This document shows positions 23,175 to 31,974 of a stretch of 38,375 bases of DNA, piece by piece; positions within the stretch are counted from its first letter, which is position 1; the number at the start of each line of letters is the position of its first letter. This DNA is from Cryptosporangium minutisporangium (GTDB taxonomy: Bacteria; Actinomycetota; Actinomycetes; Mycobacteriales; Cryptosporangiaceae). The position numbers and the translations under genes are program-made. The notes under the pieces are model-generated. The model ran no database searches, was not told where the DNA came from, and saw only the letters and a list, made by a program, of their open reading frames with translations. The stretch is taken from positions 6,003-44,377 of the forward strand of contig NZ_BAAAYN010000063.1 in NCBI RefSeq assembly GCF_039536245.1, read 5' to 3'.

Positions 23175-25283
23175 ATGCAGGTGTGGGCCGGCACCAGTTA
23201 CCCCTTGGGTGCGACCTACGACGGCGTCGGCACGAACTTCGCCCTCTTCTCGGAGGCGGCGAGCAAGGTCGAGGTCTGCCTGTTCGACGACAGCGGCGTC
23301 GAGGAGCGGTACGCCCTGCCCGAGGTCGACGGGTTCGTCTGGCACGGCTACCTCGCCGGTGTCCAGCCGGGCCAGCGGTACGGCTTCCGGGTGCACGGGC
23401 CGCACGACCCGCAGTCGGGCGTGCGCTGCAACCCGAACAAGCTGCTGCTCGACCCGTACGCGAAGGCGATCGACGGCGACGTCGACTGGGACGACTCGCT
23501 GTTCGGTTACCGGTTCGACGCCCCGTCCGAGCGCTCCGACTCCGACTCGGCCGCGCACCTGCCGAAGTGTGTGGTCGCGAACCCGTACTTCGACTGGGCG
23601 GAGGACCGCTCCCCCCGGCACCAGTACCACGAGACGGTGATCTACGAGACGCACGTCCGTGGGCTGACGATGAAGCACCCCGGCGTGCCGAAGGCGCTCC
23701 GCGGTACGTACGCCGGGATCGGCCACGCCTCGGTGATCGAGCACCTCAAGAAGCTGGGCGTCACCGCGCTCGAGCTGATGCCGGTGCATCACTTCGTGCA
23801 CGACCACTACCTGGTCGAGAAGGGCCTCCGGAACTACTGGGGGTACAACACGATCGGCTTCCTCGCGCCGTACTCCGGCTACAGCAGCACCGGCACCCGC
23901 GGGCAGCAGGTCCAGGAGTTCCGCGCGATGGTCAAGGCGCTGCACGCCGCCGACATCGAAGTGATCCTGGACGTCGTCTACAACCACACCGCCGAGGGCA
24001 ACCACCTCGGGCCCACGCTGAGCTTCCGCGGGATCGACAACCGCACCTACTACCGGCTGGTCGACGACCAGCCGGAGTACTACATGGACTACACCGGTAC
24101 CGGCAACAGCCTCAACGTGCGGCAGCCGCACTCGCTGCAGCTGATCATGGACTCGCTGCGGTACTGGGTCACCGAGATGCACGTCGACGGCTTCCGCTTC
24201 GACCTGGCCGCGACGCTGGCCCGTGAGTTCTACGACGTCGACCGCCTCTCGACGTTCTTCGAGGTCATCCAGCAGGACCCGATCGTCAGCCAGGTGAAGC
24301 TGATCGCCGAGCCGTGGGACGTCGGACCCGGCGGATATCAGGTCGGCAACTTCCCGCCGCTGTGGACCGAGTGGAACGGCCGGTACCGCGACACGGTCCG
24401 GGACTTCTGGCGCGGCGAGCCGGGCACGCTCGGCGAGTTCGCGTCCCGGATCTCCGGGTCGGCCGACCTCTACCAGCACGACGGACGCCGGCCGGTGGCC
24501 AGCATCAACTTCGTCACCTGCCACGACGGGTTCACGCTGAACGACCTGGTCTCCTACAACGAGAAGCACAACGAGGCCAACGGCGAGGGCAACAACGACG
24601 GCGAGAGCCACAACCGGTCCTGGAACTGCGGCGTCGAAGGCCCCACCGACGACAAGGACGTCCTCGAGCTGCGGGCCAGGCAGCGGCGGAACTTCCTGGC
24701 GACGATGCTGCTCTCCCAGGGCGTCCCGATGATCGGCCACGGCGACGAGCTGGGCCGCACCCAGCGGGGCAACAACAACGCCTACTGCCAGGACAGCGAG
24801 CTGGCCTGGGTCGATTGGCGCGACGCCGACGAGCAGCTGATCGACTTCGTGCGCAAGCTGGCCCAGTTCCGGGCGGAGCACCCCGTGTTCCGCCGCCGCC
24901 GGTTCTTCGACGGCCGCCCGGTCCGCCGTGGCGCCGGGAAGCCGCTCAACGACATCGAATGGTTCACGCCGGACGGGCGGGAGATGACCGAGGACGACTG
25001 GGAAAGCGACTTCGGCCGGGCGATCATGCTGTACCTGAACGGGAACGGCATCCGCGAGCTGGGGCCGCAGGGCGACCAGATCATCGACGACTCGTTTGTC
25101 CTGTGCTTCAACGCGCACTGGGAGGCGATCGACTTCACTATGCCGCCGAGCGAGTTCGCCGCCAAGTGGAAGGTCGCGATCGACACCGCGTCACCGGCCG
25201 AACGCGCGGGCCGGGTGGCCGAGGCCAGCGGTCAGATAACCGTGGAGGCCCGCTCGCTCCTCGTCCTGCAGCGGGACGTCTGA
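23175..25283 (+). CDS. glgX: Glycogen debranching enzyme GlgX/TreX
   Basis: A 702-residue GH13 enzyme. It has an N-terminal CBM48-like domain (WAGTSYPLGATYDGVGTNFALF), then the catalytic barrel with DVVYNHTAEGNH, nucleophile D343 (GFRFDLA), acid/base E379 (IAEPWD) and D451 (TCHDGF), and a C-terminal beta domain. It splits alpha-1,6 branches of glycogen and releases linear maltodextrins, which TreY and TreZ turn into trehalose. The reading frame is open upstream to 22992. I chose ATG 23175 because GAGGAGG lies at 23164-23170 and the protein then begins at the usual conserved MQVW. It is the first gene of the operon. The stop overlaps the treY start by one nt. Confidence 0.94.
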   Translation: MQVWAGTSYPLGATYDGVGTNFALFSEAASKVEVCLFDDSGVEERYALPEVDGFVWHGYLAGVQPGQRYGFRVHGPHDPQSGVRCNPNKLLLDPYAKAIDGDVDWDDSLFGYRFDAPSERSDSDSAAHLPKCVVANPYFDWAEDRSPRHQYHETVIYETHVRGLTMKHPGVPKALRGTYAGIGHASVIEHLKKLGVTALELMPVHHFVHDHYLVEKGLRNYWGYNTIGFLAPYSGYSSTGTRGQQVQEFRAMVKALHAADIEVILDVVYNHTAEGNHLGPTLSFRGIDNRTYYRLVDDQPEYYMDYTGTGNSLNVRQPHSLQLIMDSLRYWVTEMHVDGFRFDLAATLAREFYDVDRLSTFFEVIQQDPIVSQVKLIAEPWDVGPGGYQVGNFPPLWTEWNGRYRDTVRDFWRGEPGTLGEFASRISGSADLYQHDGRRPVASINFVTCHDGFTLNDLVSYNEKHNEANGEGNNDGESHNRSWNCGVEGPTDDKDVLELRARQRRNFLATMLLSQGVPMIGHGDELGRTQRGNNNAYCQDSELAWVDWRDADEQLIDFVRKLAQFRAEHPVFRRRRFFDGRPVRRGAGKPLNDIEWFTPDGREMTEDDWESDFGRAIMLYLNGNGIRELGPQGDQIIDDSFVLCFNAHWEAIDFTMPPSEFAAKWKVAIDTASPAERAGRVAEASGQITVEARSLLVLQRDV

Positions 25284-27568
25284 TGGGAGACGTGCGCGGT
25301 ACCTACCGGGTCCAGGTCCAGCCGGCGTTCGACCTGCGGGCCGCCGCCGGGCTCGCCGACTACCTGTCCGACCTCGGCGCGACGCAGCTGTACTCGGCGC
25401 CGCTGCTGCAGTCCGCGCCCGGGTCGCTGCACGGGTACGACGTCGTCGACCACTCGAGGGTGAACACCGATCTGGGCGGCGCCGACGGACTGCGCGCGCT
25501 GGTGGAAGCGCTGCGCGCGAAGGAGCTCGGGCTCGTCGTCGACATCGTGCCGAACCACGCGGGCGTCGCGGTTCCGGAGGCCAACCCGGCCTGGTGGGAC
25601 GTGCTGAAGCACGGCCGGGAGTCCGACCACGCGCGCTGGTTCGACATCGACTGGGACCGCGGGCCGCTGCTGATCCCGGTGCTGGGATCGGACGCGGACG
25701 TCTCCGCGCTCACCGTGGAGGACGGCGAGCTGCGGTACTACGAGCACCGGTACCCCGTCGCTCCGGGAACCGAGGGCGGTTCGCCGCAGGACGTGCACGA
25801 CCGGCAGCACTACCGCCTGGTCGACTGGCGTCGGGGAGACGCCGAGATCACCTACCGGCGGTTCTTCGCGATCACCGACCTGGCCGGGCTCCGGGTGGAG
25901 GACCCGACCGTCTTCAACGCCACCCACGGCGAGATCCTCCGCTGGTACGCCGAGGGCGGCCTGGACGGGATCCGCGTCGACCACCCGGACGGCCTCCGCG
26001 ACCCGGGCGAGTACCTCCAGCGCCTGCGGATCGGCGCGCCCGACGCGTGGCTCGTGGTGGAGAAGATCGCCGAGCCGGGCGAAGCGCTGCCGGAGTGGCC
26101 GATCGACGGCCTGACCGGCTACGACGCGCTCGGCGAGGTCGGTGCGCTGTTCGTGGACCCGGCGGGCGAGGACGCGTTCACTGCGCTGGACACCGAGGTC
26201 ACCGGCGTCGAGACCGACTACCCGGGCCTGCTGTACGCGTCGAAGAAGGACGTGGCGACCGGTATGCTCCGGGCCGAGCTGCGCCGCCTCGCGCGGCTGG
26301 CGGCCGGAGCGTCGGCGGCCGAGCCGGTCGTGCCGGAGGTCGAAGCGGCGCTGGCCGAGCTGCTGGCGGTGTTCCCGGTGTACCGGTCCTACTTGCCGTT
26401 CGGGGTCGACCACCTCTCGCAGGCGCTCGCGGCGGCCCGGGAGAAGCGTCCGGACCTCGGCCCGGCGCTGGACGCGCTGGAGCCCCGCCTGGCCGACCCG
26501 GACGACGAGCTGGCGATCCGGTTCCAGCAGACGTCGGGTGCGGTCATGGCCAAGGGCGCCGAGGACACCGCGTTCTACCGGTGGACGCGGTTCGTCGCGC
26601 TCAACGAGGTGGGCGGTGACCCGACGAAGTTCGGCGGGTCGGTCTCCGAGTGGCACGCGGCGGCCCGGGCGCGGCAGGACATCTGGCCGCGCGGCATGAC
26701 GACGCTCTCGACGCACGACACCAAGCGGTCCGAGGACGTGCGGGCCCGGCTGGCGGTGCTCTCGGAGATCCCGGACGAGTGGGCAGCGGCCGTCCGGCGC
26801 TGGCGGGACGTCGTGCCGGTGTCGGACGGGGCGATCGCGCACCTGCTGTACCAGTCGGTGGTGGCCACCTGGCCGATCGACGCGTCGCGGCTGAAGGCCG
26901 CGATGCAGAAGTCGGCGCGGGAAGCGCGGACGGTCACGTCGTGGAACGACCAGAACGAGGAGTTCGAGGCCGCCTTGGACGCCGCGGTCGACGCCGCTCT
27001 CGCGTCGTCGGACGTGACGGCGTTCGCGCAGCGGATCACGCCGTACGGCTGGGTGAACGCGCTCGGGCAGAAGCTGGTGCAGCTGACGATGCCGGGGATC
27101 CCGGACACCTACCAAGGCACCGAGCTGTGGGACAACTCGCTGGTCGACCCGGACAACCGCCGACCGGTCGACTTCGACGCCCGGCGGAAGCTGCTGGCCC
27201 GGCTCGACGACGGTTGGCTGCCGCCGGTGGACGCGGAGGGGGCGGCGAAGCTGCTCGTCACCTCGCGGGCCCTGCGGCTACGGCGCGACCGGCCGGAACT
27301 GTTCGGCTCGTACACGCCGGTCGGGGTGTCCGGGTCGGCGGCCGAGCACGCGGTCGCGTACGACCGGGGTGGGGCGATCACCGTGGCGACCCGCCTGCCG
27401 GTCGGGCTGGAGCGGCGGGGTGGCTGGGGTGACACCGTGCTGGCACTGCCGGACGGCGACTGGAAGGACGCGCTCACCGGTGCGACCTACTCCGCGGGCG
27501 CGGACGGCCCGGTCGGTCTCGTCGACATCCTGTTCCGCTACCCGGTCGCCCTCCTGACCCGAGCCTGA
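25283..27568 (+). CDS. treY: Malto-oligosyltrehalose synthase TreY
   Basis: A 761-residue GH13 isomerase that converts the terminal alpha-1,4 glucose bond of maltodextrins to alpha,alpha-1,1. The start has TYRVQVQPAFDLRAAAGLADYL, typical of TreY. The catalytic set is D233 (IRVDHPDG), E260 (VVEKIAEP) and D479 (STHDTKRSED). SGAVMAKGAEDTAFYR and the C-terminal MPGIPDTYQGTELWD are also characteristic. The length is normal. ATG 25283 shares its A with the glgX stop (TGATG), so the two are coupled. Together with treZ it forms a complete glycogen-to-trehalose route in the cytoplasm. Confidence 0.95.
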   Translation: MGDVRGTYRVQVQPAFDLRAAAGLADYLSDLGATQLYSAPLLQSAPGSLHGYDVVDHSRVNTDLGGADGLRALVEALRAKELGLVVDIVPNHAGVAVPEANPAWWDVLKHGRESDHARWFDIDWDRGPLLIPVLGSDADVSALTVEDGELRYYEHRYPVAPGTEGGSPQDVHDRQHYRLVDWRRGDAEITYRRFFAITDLAGLRVEDPTVFNATHGEILRWYAEGGLDGIRVDHPDGLRDPGEYLQRLRIGAPDAWLVVEKIAEPGEALPEWPIDGLTGYDALGEVGALFVDPAGEDAFTALDTEVTGVETDYPGLLYASKKDVATGMLRAELRRLARLAAGASAAEPVVPEVEAALAELLAVFPVYRSYLPFGVDHLSQALAAAREKRPDLGPALDALEPRLADPDDELAIRFQQTSGAVMAKGAEDTAFYRWTRFVALNEVGGDPTKFGGSVSEWHAAARARQDIWPRGMTTLSTHDTKRSEDVRARLAVLSEIPDEWAAAVRRWRDVVPVSDGAIAHLLYQSVVATWPIDASRLKAAMQKSAREARTVTSWNDQNEEFEAALDAAVDAALASSDVTAFAQRITPYGWVNALGQKLVQLTMPGIPDTYQGTELWDNSLVDPDNRRPVDFDARRKLLARLDDGWLPPVDAEGAAKLLVTSRALRLRRDRPELFGSYTPVGVSGSAAEHAVAYDRGGAITVATRLPVGLERRGGWGDTVLALPDGDWKDALTGATYSAGADGPVGLVDILFRYPVALLTRA

Positions 27569-27621
27569 CCCAGCCGCTCGTCGGCACGAGTCGCCGAGCT
27601 CCGATCGGGAAGGACTCCCAC

Positions 27622-29355
27622 GTGACGACGTTCGAGCTGTGGGCACCCAAGCCGACCCGGGTCCGGATCCGGATCGGCGAGACGATGACTGAGTTGCAGA
27701 AGGCCGCCGACGGCTGGTGGCGGGTCGATCTCCCGGACGCCGGTCCGGGCACCGACTACGCCTATCTCCTCGACGACGACCCGCAGCCGCTCCCCGACCC
27801 CCGCGCGGCCTGGCTGCCGAACGGCGTCCACGAGCCGAGCCGCGTCTACGACCACTCGGCGTACGCGTGGACCGACGACCACTGGACCGGACGCCAACTC
27901 GCCGGCAGCGTGCTCTACGAGCTCCACATCGGCACGTTCACCCCCGAGGGCACGTTCGACGCGGCGATCGAGCGCCTCGACCACCTGGTGGAGCTCGGCG
28001 TCGATCTGGTCGAGCTGCTCCCGGTGAACGGCTTCAACGGTGCCTACAACTGGGGTTACGACGGCGTCGCCTGGTACGCGGTGCACGAGCAGTACGGCGG
28101 GCCGGACGGTCTGAAGCGTTTCGTCGACGCGTGCCACGCCAAGGGTCTCGGCGTGGCGCTCGACGTCGTCTACAACCACCTCGGGCCGTCCGGCAACTAC
28201 CTGCCACGGTTCGGCCCGTACCTCAAGGAGGGCTCCAATACCTGGGGCGACCTGATCAACCTCGACGGGCGGGACTCCAACGAGGTCCGCCGGTACATCC
28301 TCGACAACGTCCTCGGCTGGTTCCGCGACTTCCACGTCGACGCGCTGCGGCTGGACGCGGTCCACGCGCTCGCCGACACCCGCGCCGCCCACCTGCTGGA
28401 GGAGGCGTCCCGTGAGGTCGACGTCCTCTCGACGCACCTCGGCCGGCCGTTGTCGCTGATCGCCGAGTCCGACCTCAACGATCCGAAGCTGATGGCGCCG
28501 GTCGAGGCGGGCGGTTACGGCCTCACCGCCGCCTGGGACGACGACGTCCACCACGCGCTGCACGCGCTGCTCACCGGCGAACGCAGCGGCTACTACGGGG
28601 ACTTCGGGTCGTTCGCGACGCTCGCCGCGGTGTTGACCGGCGCGTACTTCCACGCCGGGACGTACTCGTCGTTCCGTCAACGGGTCCACGGGCGCCCGGT
28701 CGACCGGCGCAACACCCCGGGTTACCGCTTCGTGGTGTGCCTGCAGAACCACGACCAGATCGGTAACCGCGCCACCGGTGACCGGATCTCGGCGACGCTC
28801 TCCCCGGAACTGCTGACGATCGGCGCGGCCCTGATGCTCACGTCGCCGTTCACGCCGATGCTGTTCATGGGTGAGGAGTGGGGCGCGGGCACGCCCTGGC
28901 AGTTCTTCACCAGCCACCCGGAGCCGGAGCTCGCCACCGCGGTCGAGACCGGGCGCAAAGCCGAGTTCGCCGAGCACGGCTGGGGCGAGGCCGAGGTGCC
29001 GAACCCGCAGGACCCGGCGACGTTCGAGCGCTCCAAGCTCGACTGGTCGGAGCCGACGAAGCCACCGCACGCCGGCGTCCTGGACGTCTACCGGCGGCTG
29101 ATCGCCCTGCGCCGGGAGGTCTCCGACCTCACCGATCCGCGGCTGGACCGGGTGGCCGTGCTCTACGACGAGGACGCCCGATGGATGGTCGTCCGCCGCG
29201 GTGAGCGGCACGCGGTCGCGGTGAATCTGGGCTCCGCCGCCCGGGCGGTGTCGCTCCCGGCATCGGTCGAGGCGGTGCTCTTCCACTCCCACGGCGCCGA
29301 CGAGTGGACCGGCACCCTCCCACCCGAGTCCGTCGCCATCCTGCGCCTCCGCTGA
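27622..29355 (+). CDS. treZ: Malto-oligosyltrehalose trehalohydrolase TreZ
   Basis: A 577-residue GH13 hydrolase that releases trehalose from maltooligosyltrehalose made by TreY. It has an N-terminal beta domain (FELWAPKPTRVRIRI) and barrel motifs DVVYNHLGPSGNY, nucleophile D245 (ALRLDAVHAL), E282 (IAESDLN) and D378 (QNHDQIGN). The LFMGEEWGAGTPWQFFTSH stretch follows near residue 415. The start is GTG 27622, preceded by GGGAAGGA, 53 nt after treY. It is the last gene of the operon, which ends at the strong hairpin at 29374-29418. Confidence 0.95.
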   Translation: MTTFELWAPKPTRVRIRIGETMTELQKAADGWWRVDLPDAGPGTDYAYLLDDDPQPLPDPRAAWLPNGVHEPSRVYDHSAYAWTDDHWTGRQLAGSVLYELHIGTFTPEGTFDAAIERLDHLVELGVDLVELLPVNGFNGAYNWGYDGVAWYAVHEQYGGPDGLKRFVDACHAKGLGVALDVVYNHLGPSGNYLPRFGPYLKEGSNTWGDLINLDGRDSNEVRRYILDNVLGWFRDFHVDALRLDAVHALADTRAAHLLEEASREVDVLSTHLGRPLSLIAESDLNDPKLMAPVEAGGYGLTAAWDDDVHHALHALLTGERSGYYGDFGSFATLAAVLTGAYFHAGTYSSFRQRVHGRPVDRRNTPGYRFVVCLQNHDQIGNRATGDRISATLSPELLTIGAALMLTSPFTPMLFMGEEWGAGTPWQFFTSHPEPELATAVETGRKAEFAEHGWGEAEVPNPQDPATFERSKLDWSEPTKPPHAGVLDVYRRLIALRREVSDLTDPRLDRVAVLYDEDARWMVVRRGERHAVAVNLGSAARAVSLPASVEAVLFHSHGADEWTGTLPPESVAILRLR

Positions 29356-29373
29356 GGCTCCCCGCGCTCACTC

Positions 29374-29418
29374 ACGCCGAATCCGTCTCCACGCGCGCGG
29401 TGGAGACGGATTCGGCGT
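29374..29418. terminator. Bidirectional hairpin terminator (19-bp stem)
   Basis: Perfect arms of 19 nt at 29374-29392 and 29400-29418 with a GCGCGCG loop, in the 66-nt gap between the convergent treZ and GAF-ANTAR genes. Confidence 0.75.
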
Positions 29419-29421
29419 CAC

Positions 29422-30195
29422 TCAGCGGGAGCGGGCGGCGAGGCAGATCGCGCTCCAGAGCTCCGCGGCGGCCTTGCGCGCGGCCTCGGTCGGCTCCAGC
29501 ACGTGACCGATGTCCTCCGGATGCTCGGCCGGTGCGTTCCCCACGTGCTCGGCCAGCGCCACCGCCAACTCCCGCAGCCGCACGTTGTAACGCTGGCTGG
29601 CCCGGTCGAGCGCTTCGAACGCCTGCGGAGCCGAGACGCCCGCCATCGCCATGACGGCGCCCTTGCACTGCTCGATCACCCGCCGGTACTGAACCATCTT
29701 CGCCATCTGGTCGGCCCGCATCGACTCGCGCTCGCAGAACACGACGGTGGCCAGCGCATGCGAGACCATCGGCTCGATCCGGTCGAGCACCGCGACGGTC
29801 TTCTCGCTCGGCGCACGATCGAGGTAGAGCGTGAACTGGGAGGGGCCGCCCTCGTCCCACGAGCCGGGCATCGAAACCGCCCCCAGCGATCCGGACAGAC
29901 CGGGCAGGTAGGTGCCGTTCAGAGCCCGGCACAGGTCCGGGTACTCGTTGGCCGACCGAAGGTCCGGCACCAGTGCAGTCCGCTCGGTCCGATGCGCCTG
30001 CACGAGCGGGCCCTCGCCCAGCTCCCACTGCAGGCGGTCGAGCGGCGCCGCGATCCCGATCGCGCAGTACACGCTCGGCTGGCCGTCACGGACGAAGTTG
30101 ACGCCGGCGCCGATCGCGCCCGCCACCTCGTCGACGGCATATCCCAGCAGGCGCTCGATCAGCGCCCGTCCCGAGGTGTTGTCGTCGTCGTCCAC
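29422..30195 (-). CDS. GAF-ANTAR transcription antitermination regulator
   Basis: About 257 residues. A GAF-like sensor domain covers ~10-150 (LLGYAVDEVAGAIGAGVNFV, LGEGPLVQAHRTER, GAVSMPGSW). An ANTAR RNA-binding domain covers ~170-225 (QYRRVIEQCKGAVMAMAGVSAPQAFEALDRASQRYNVRLRELAVALAEHV). ANTAR proteins bind two-hairpin RNA and prevent termination. In actinobacteria they are usually dimeric and respond to signals sensed by the GAF domain. The ligand is unknown. I chose GTG 30195 (GGGAAG nine nt upstream). An in-frame ATG at 30261 would overlap the antiporter gene by 38 nt and has no strong ribosome site. It is downstream of the antiporter and probably cotranscribed. Confidence 0.85.
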   Translation of the reverse strand: MDDDDNTSGRALIERLLGYAVDEVAGAIGAGVNFVRDGQPSVYCAIGIAAPLDRLQWELGEGPLVQAHRTERTALVPDLRSANEYPDLCRALNGTYLPGLSGSLGAVSMPGSWDEGGPSQFTLYLDRAPSEKTVAVLDRIEPMVSHALATVVFCERESMRADQMAKMVQYRRVIEQCKGAVMAMAGVSAPQAFEALDRASQRYNVRLRELAVALAEHVGNAPAEHPEDIGHVLEPTEAARKAAAELWSAICLAARSR

Positions 30196-30223
30196 GACTG
30201 AATACTTCCCGTCCCGCTCGCGG

Positions 30224-31744
30224 TCAACCGCGATGCTGCGCGCCCCGTGCCGGCACATCACCGCCGTGCTCGCCCCACCACCGAGCCAGCTGGCCGGCTC
30301 GGCTGACCGCCCGCAGCCGCCGCTCGGTGGCGCGCCGGTCCGCCGTCGTGGTGACGACGAGGAACTGGTCGCCCACCCGGAACCGGGTGTGCTGGTCGGG
30401 CACCGTGCTGCGGCCGTCGCGCACGAGCAGCGTCACCACCGCGCCGTCGGGGAGCCGCAGGTCGGTCACCCAGACCCCGGCCAGCCGGGAGCGCGGTGGG
30501 ATCGTCACCGCCAGCAGGTCGGCCCGCAGCTCGTCGAGCGGCGCGGCTTCGACGACGATGTCCCGGGCTTCGTCCGGCGCGGCCACCCCCAGCCGCCGCG
30601 CCACCCACGGCAGGGTCGGCGCCTGCACGATGGTGAACACGAGCACCAGGAGGAAGACGACGTCGAAGAGGCGGGCACGGCCGGAGAGCGGTGCCACCGC
30701 CGGGATCGTCGCGAGCACGATCGGTACCGCACCGCGGAGCCCCGCCCAGGACAGGAACGCCTGTTCTCGCCACGGCAGCCGGAACGGCAAAGCGGAGACC
30801 AGCACCGAAAGCGGACGCCCGACCAGGAGCAACGCGCCGCCCACCACGAGGGCCGGGACCAGGGCGTCGTCCAGCCGAGTCGGGCTGGCGAGCAGGCCGA
30901 GCAGTACGAACATCCCGATCTGGGCCACCCAGGCGATGCCCTCGGCGAAGCCGAGCGTGGCGTTGCGGTGCGGCAGCGATGCGTTTCCCAGCACCAGCCC
31001 GGCCACGTAGACCGCGAGGAACCCGCTCGCGTGCAGCTGTCCGGCCGCGCCGAACGCCAGCAGCGGGATCGCGATCGCGCTCACCGGGTAGAGCCCGGAC
31101 GCGGGCAGCGCGACCCGGTTCAGCAGCCACTGTCCGGCGAAACCCACGAGCAGCCCGATCAGCGCACCGGCGATCAGCTCGTAGATCACCAGGCCCCCGA
31201 CCTCCCACCCGGAGGCCGTCTCCCAGGCGTCGGACGCGACGACGGTCACCAGGATGACGGTCGGCGGGTCGTTGAAGCCGGACTCGGCCTCCAGCGTCGC
31301 GCTCAGCCGCCGTCGCAGCGGTAGCCGACGGAGCACGGAGAACACCGCGGCGGCGTCGGTCGACGACACCACCGCGCCGATCAGGATGCCCAGCCGCCAG
31401 TCGAAGCCGAGCGCCACGTGCGCGCAGACGGCGACCGCTGCGACGCTGGTCAGCACGCCCAGCGTCGAGAGCACGACGGACAGCCCGATCACCGGCCGGA
31501 TGTCCGACCACCGAGTGGTCAGGCCACCCTCGGCGAGGATCACCGCGAGCGCGGCGAAGCCCACGAGCTGGGTGAGCTCCTCGTCGTCGAACCGGATACC
31601 GACGCCGGACTCCCCCAGCGCGATCCCGACCAGCAGGAACGCGAGCAGGCCGGGCATGCCGACGCGGGACGCCACTCGGACCGCGATGACCGCGGCGAGC
31701 AGCACCCCGGCACCGGCGAGAAGGTAGAGATTGAGCGTGTCCAT
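30224..31744 (-). CDS. K+/H+ antiporter, NhaP2/CvrA-like, with C-terminal TrkA-C-type domain
   Basis: A 506-residue protein. The first ~390 residues hold about 12 membrane helices with VVSSTDAAAVFSVL (D130) and ESGFNDPPTVIL (N158-D159), the cation-binding pattern of NhaP2-type exchangers. SWAGLRGAVPIVLATIPA is near residue 340. The C-terminal ~100 residues (ELRADLLAVTIPPRSRLAGVWVTDLRLPDGAVVTLLVRDG ... RVGDQFLVVTT) form a TrkA-C-like regulatory domain that usually binds nucleotides. Expected role: K+ or Na+ export coupled to H+ entry, for pH and osmotic balance. The GAF-ANTAR gene follows 28 nt later. The ATG at 31744 has no clear ribosome site. Confidence 0.88.
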   Translation of the reverse strand: MDTLNLYLLAGAGVLLAAVIAVRVASRVGMPGLLAFLLVGIALGESGVGIRFDDEELTQLVGFAALAVILAEGGLTTRWSDIRPVIGLSVVLSTLGVLTSVAAVAVCAHVALGFDWRLGILIGAVVSSTDAAAVFSVLRRLPLRRRLSATLEAESGFNDPPTVILVTVVASDAWETASGWEVGGLVIYELIAGALIGLLVGFAGQWLLNRVALPASGLYPVSAIAIPLLAFGAAGQLHASGFLAVYVAGLVLGNASLPHRNATLGFAEGIAWVAQIGMFVLLGLLASPTRLDDALVPALVVGGALLLVGRPLSVLVSALPFRLPWREQAFLSWAGLRGAVPIVLATIPAVAPLSGRARLFDVVFLLVLVFTIVQAPTLPWVARRLGVAAPDEARDIVVEAAPLDELRADLLAVTIPPRSRLAGVWVTDLRLPDGAVVTLLVRDGRSTVPDQHTRFRVGDQFLVVTTTADRRATERRLRAVSRAGQLARWWGEHGGDVPARGAQHRG

Positions 31745-31962
31745 CGTGAGTACTAGGCTCTACCATCCCAATCCGCGGACAACTCCTGGCCACGCCGGGA
31801 TGAGTTGCTCCGGCGCGCCGACGCGGTTCGCCGCGCCGTCGCGGCGCGTGGATTGGGCCCCACCTGGGACGATATGCCTAGTGGTTTCGTGGAGTTCGCG
31901 GTGTGTCGCGGTGGCGCGCCGTCGTTACGGAGTTTTGTCTTCTCTGTTCCCGTTACCGAAAC

Positions 31963-31968
31963 TAGCCT
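31963..31968 (+). promoter_or_regulatory. Candidate -10 element of the PBP gene (leaderless)
   Basis: TAGCCT fits the TANNNT -10 pattern. The A of the ATG at 31975 lies exactly seven nt past it, and no Shine-Dalgarno is present. No -35 at normal spacing is visible (TTGTCT at 31935 is too far), so confidence is low. Confidence 0.28.
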
Positions 31969-31974
31969 GATCCC

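Noticed and set aside
20720-23194. 824-residue open frame on the minus strand
   Set aside because: It overlaps the antiporter in another frame and is low-complexity Arg/Gly/Ala; the antiporter frame has clear membrane motifs.
22959-25118. 719-residue open frame on the minus strand
   Set aside because: Antisense to glgX, which has complete catalytic residues; a codon-bias shadow.
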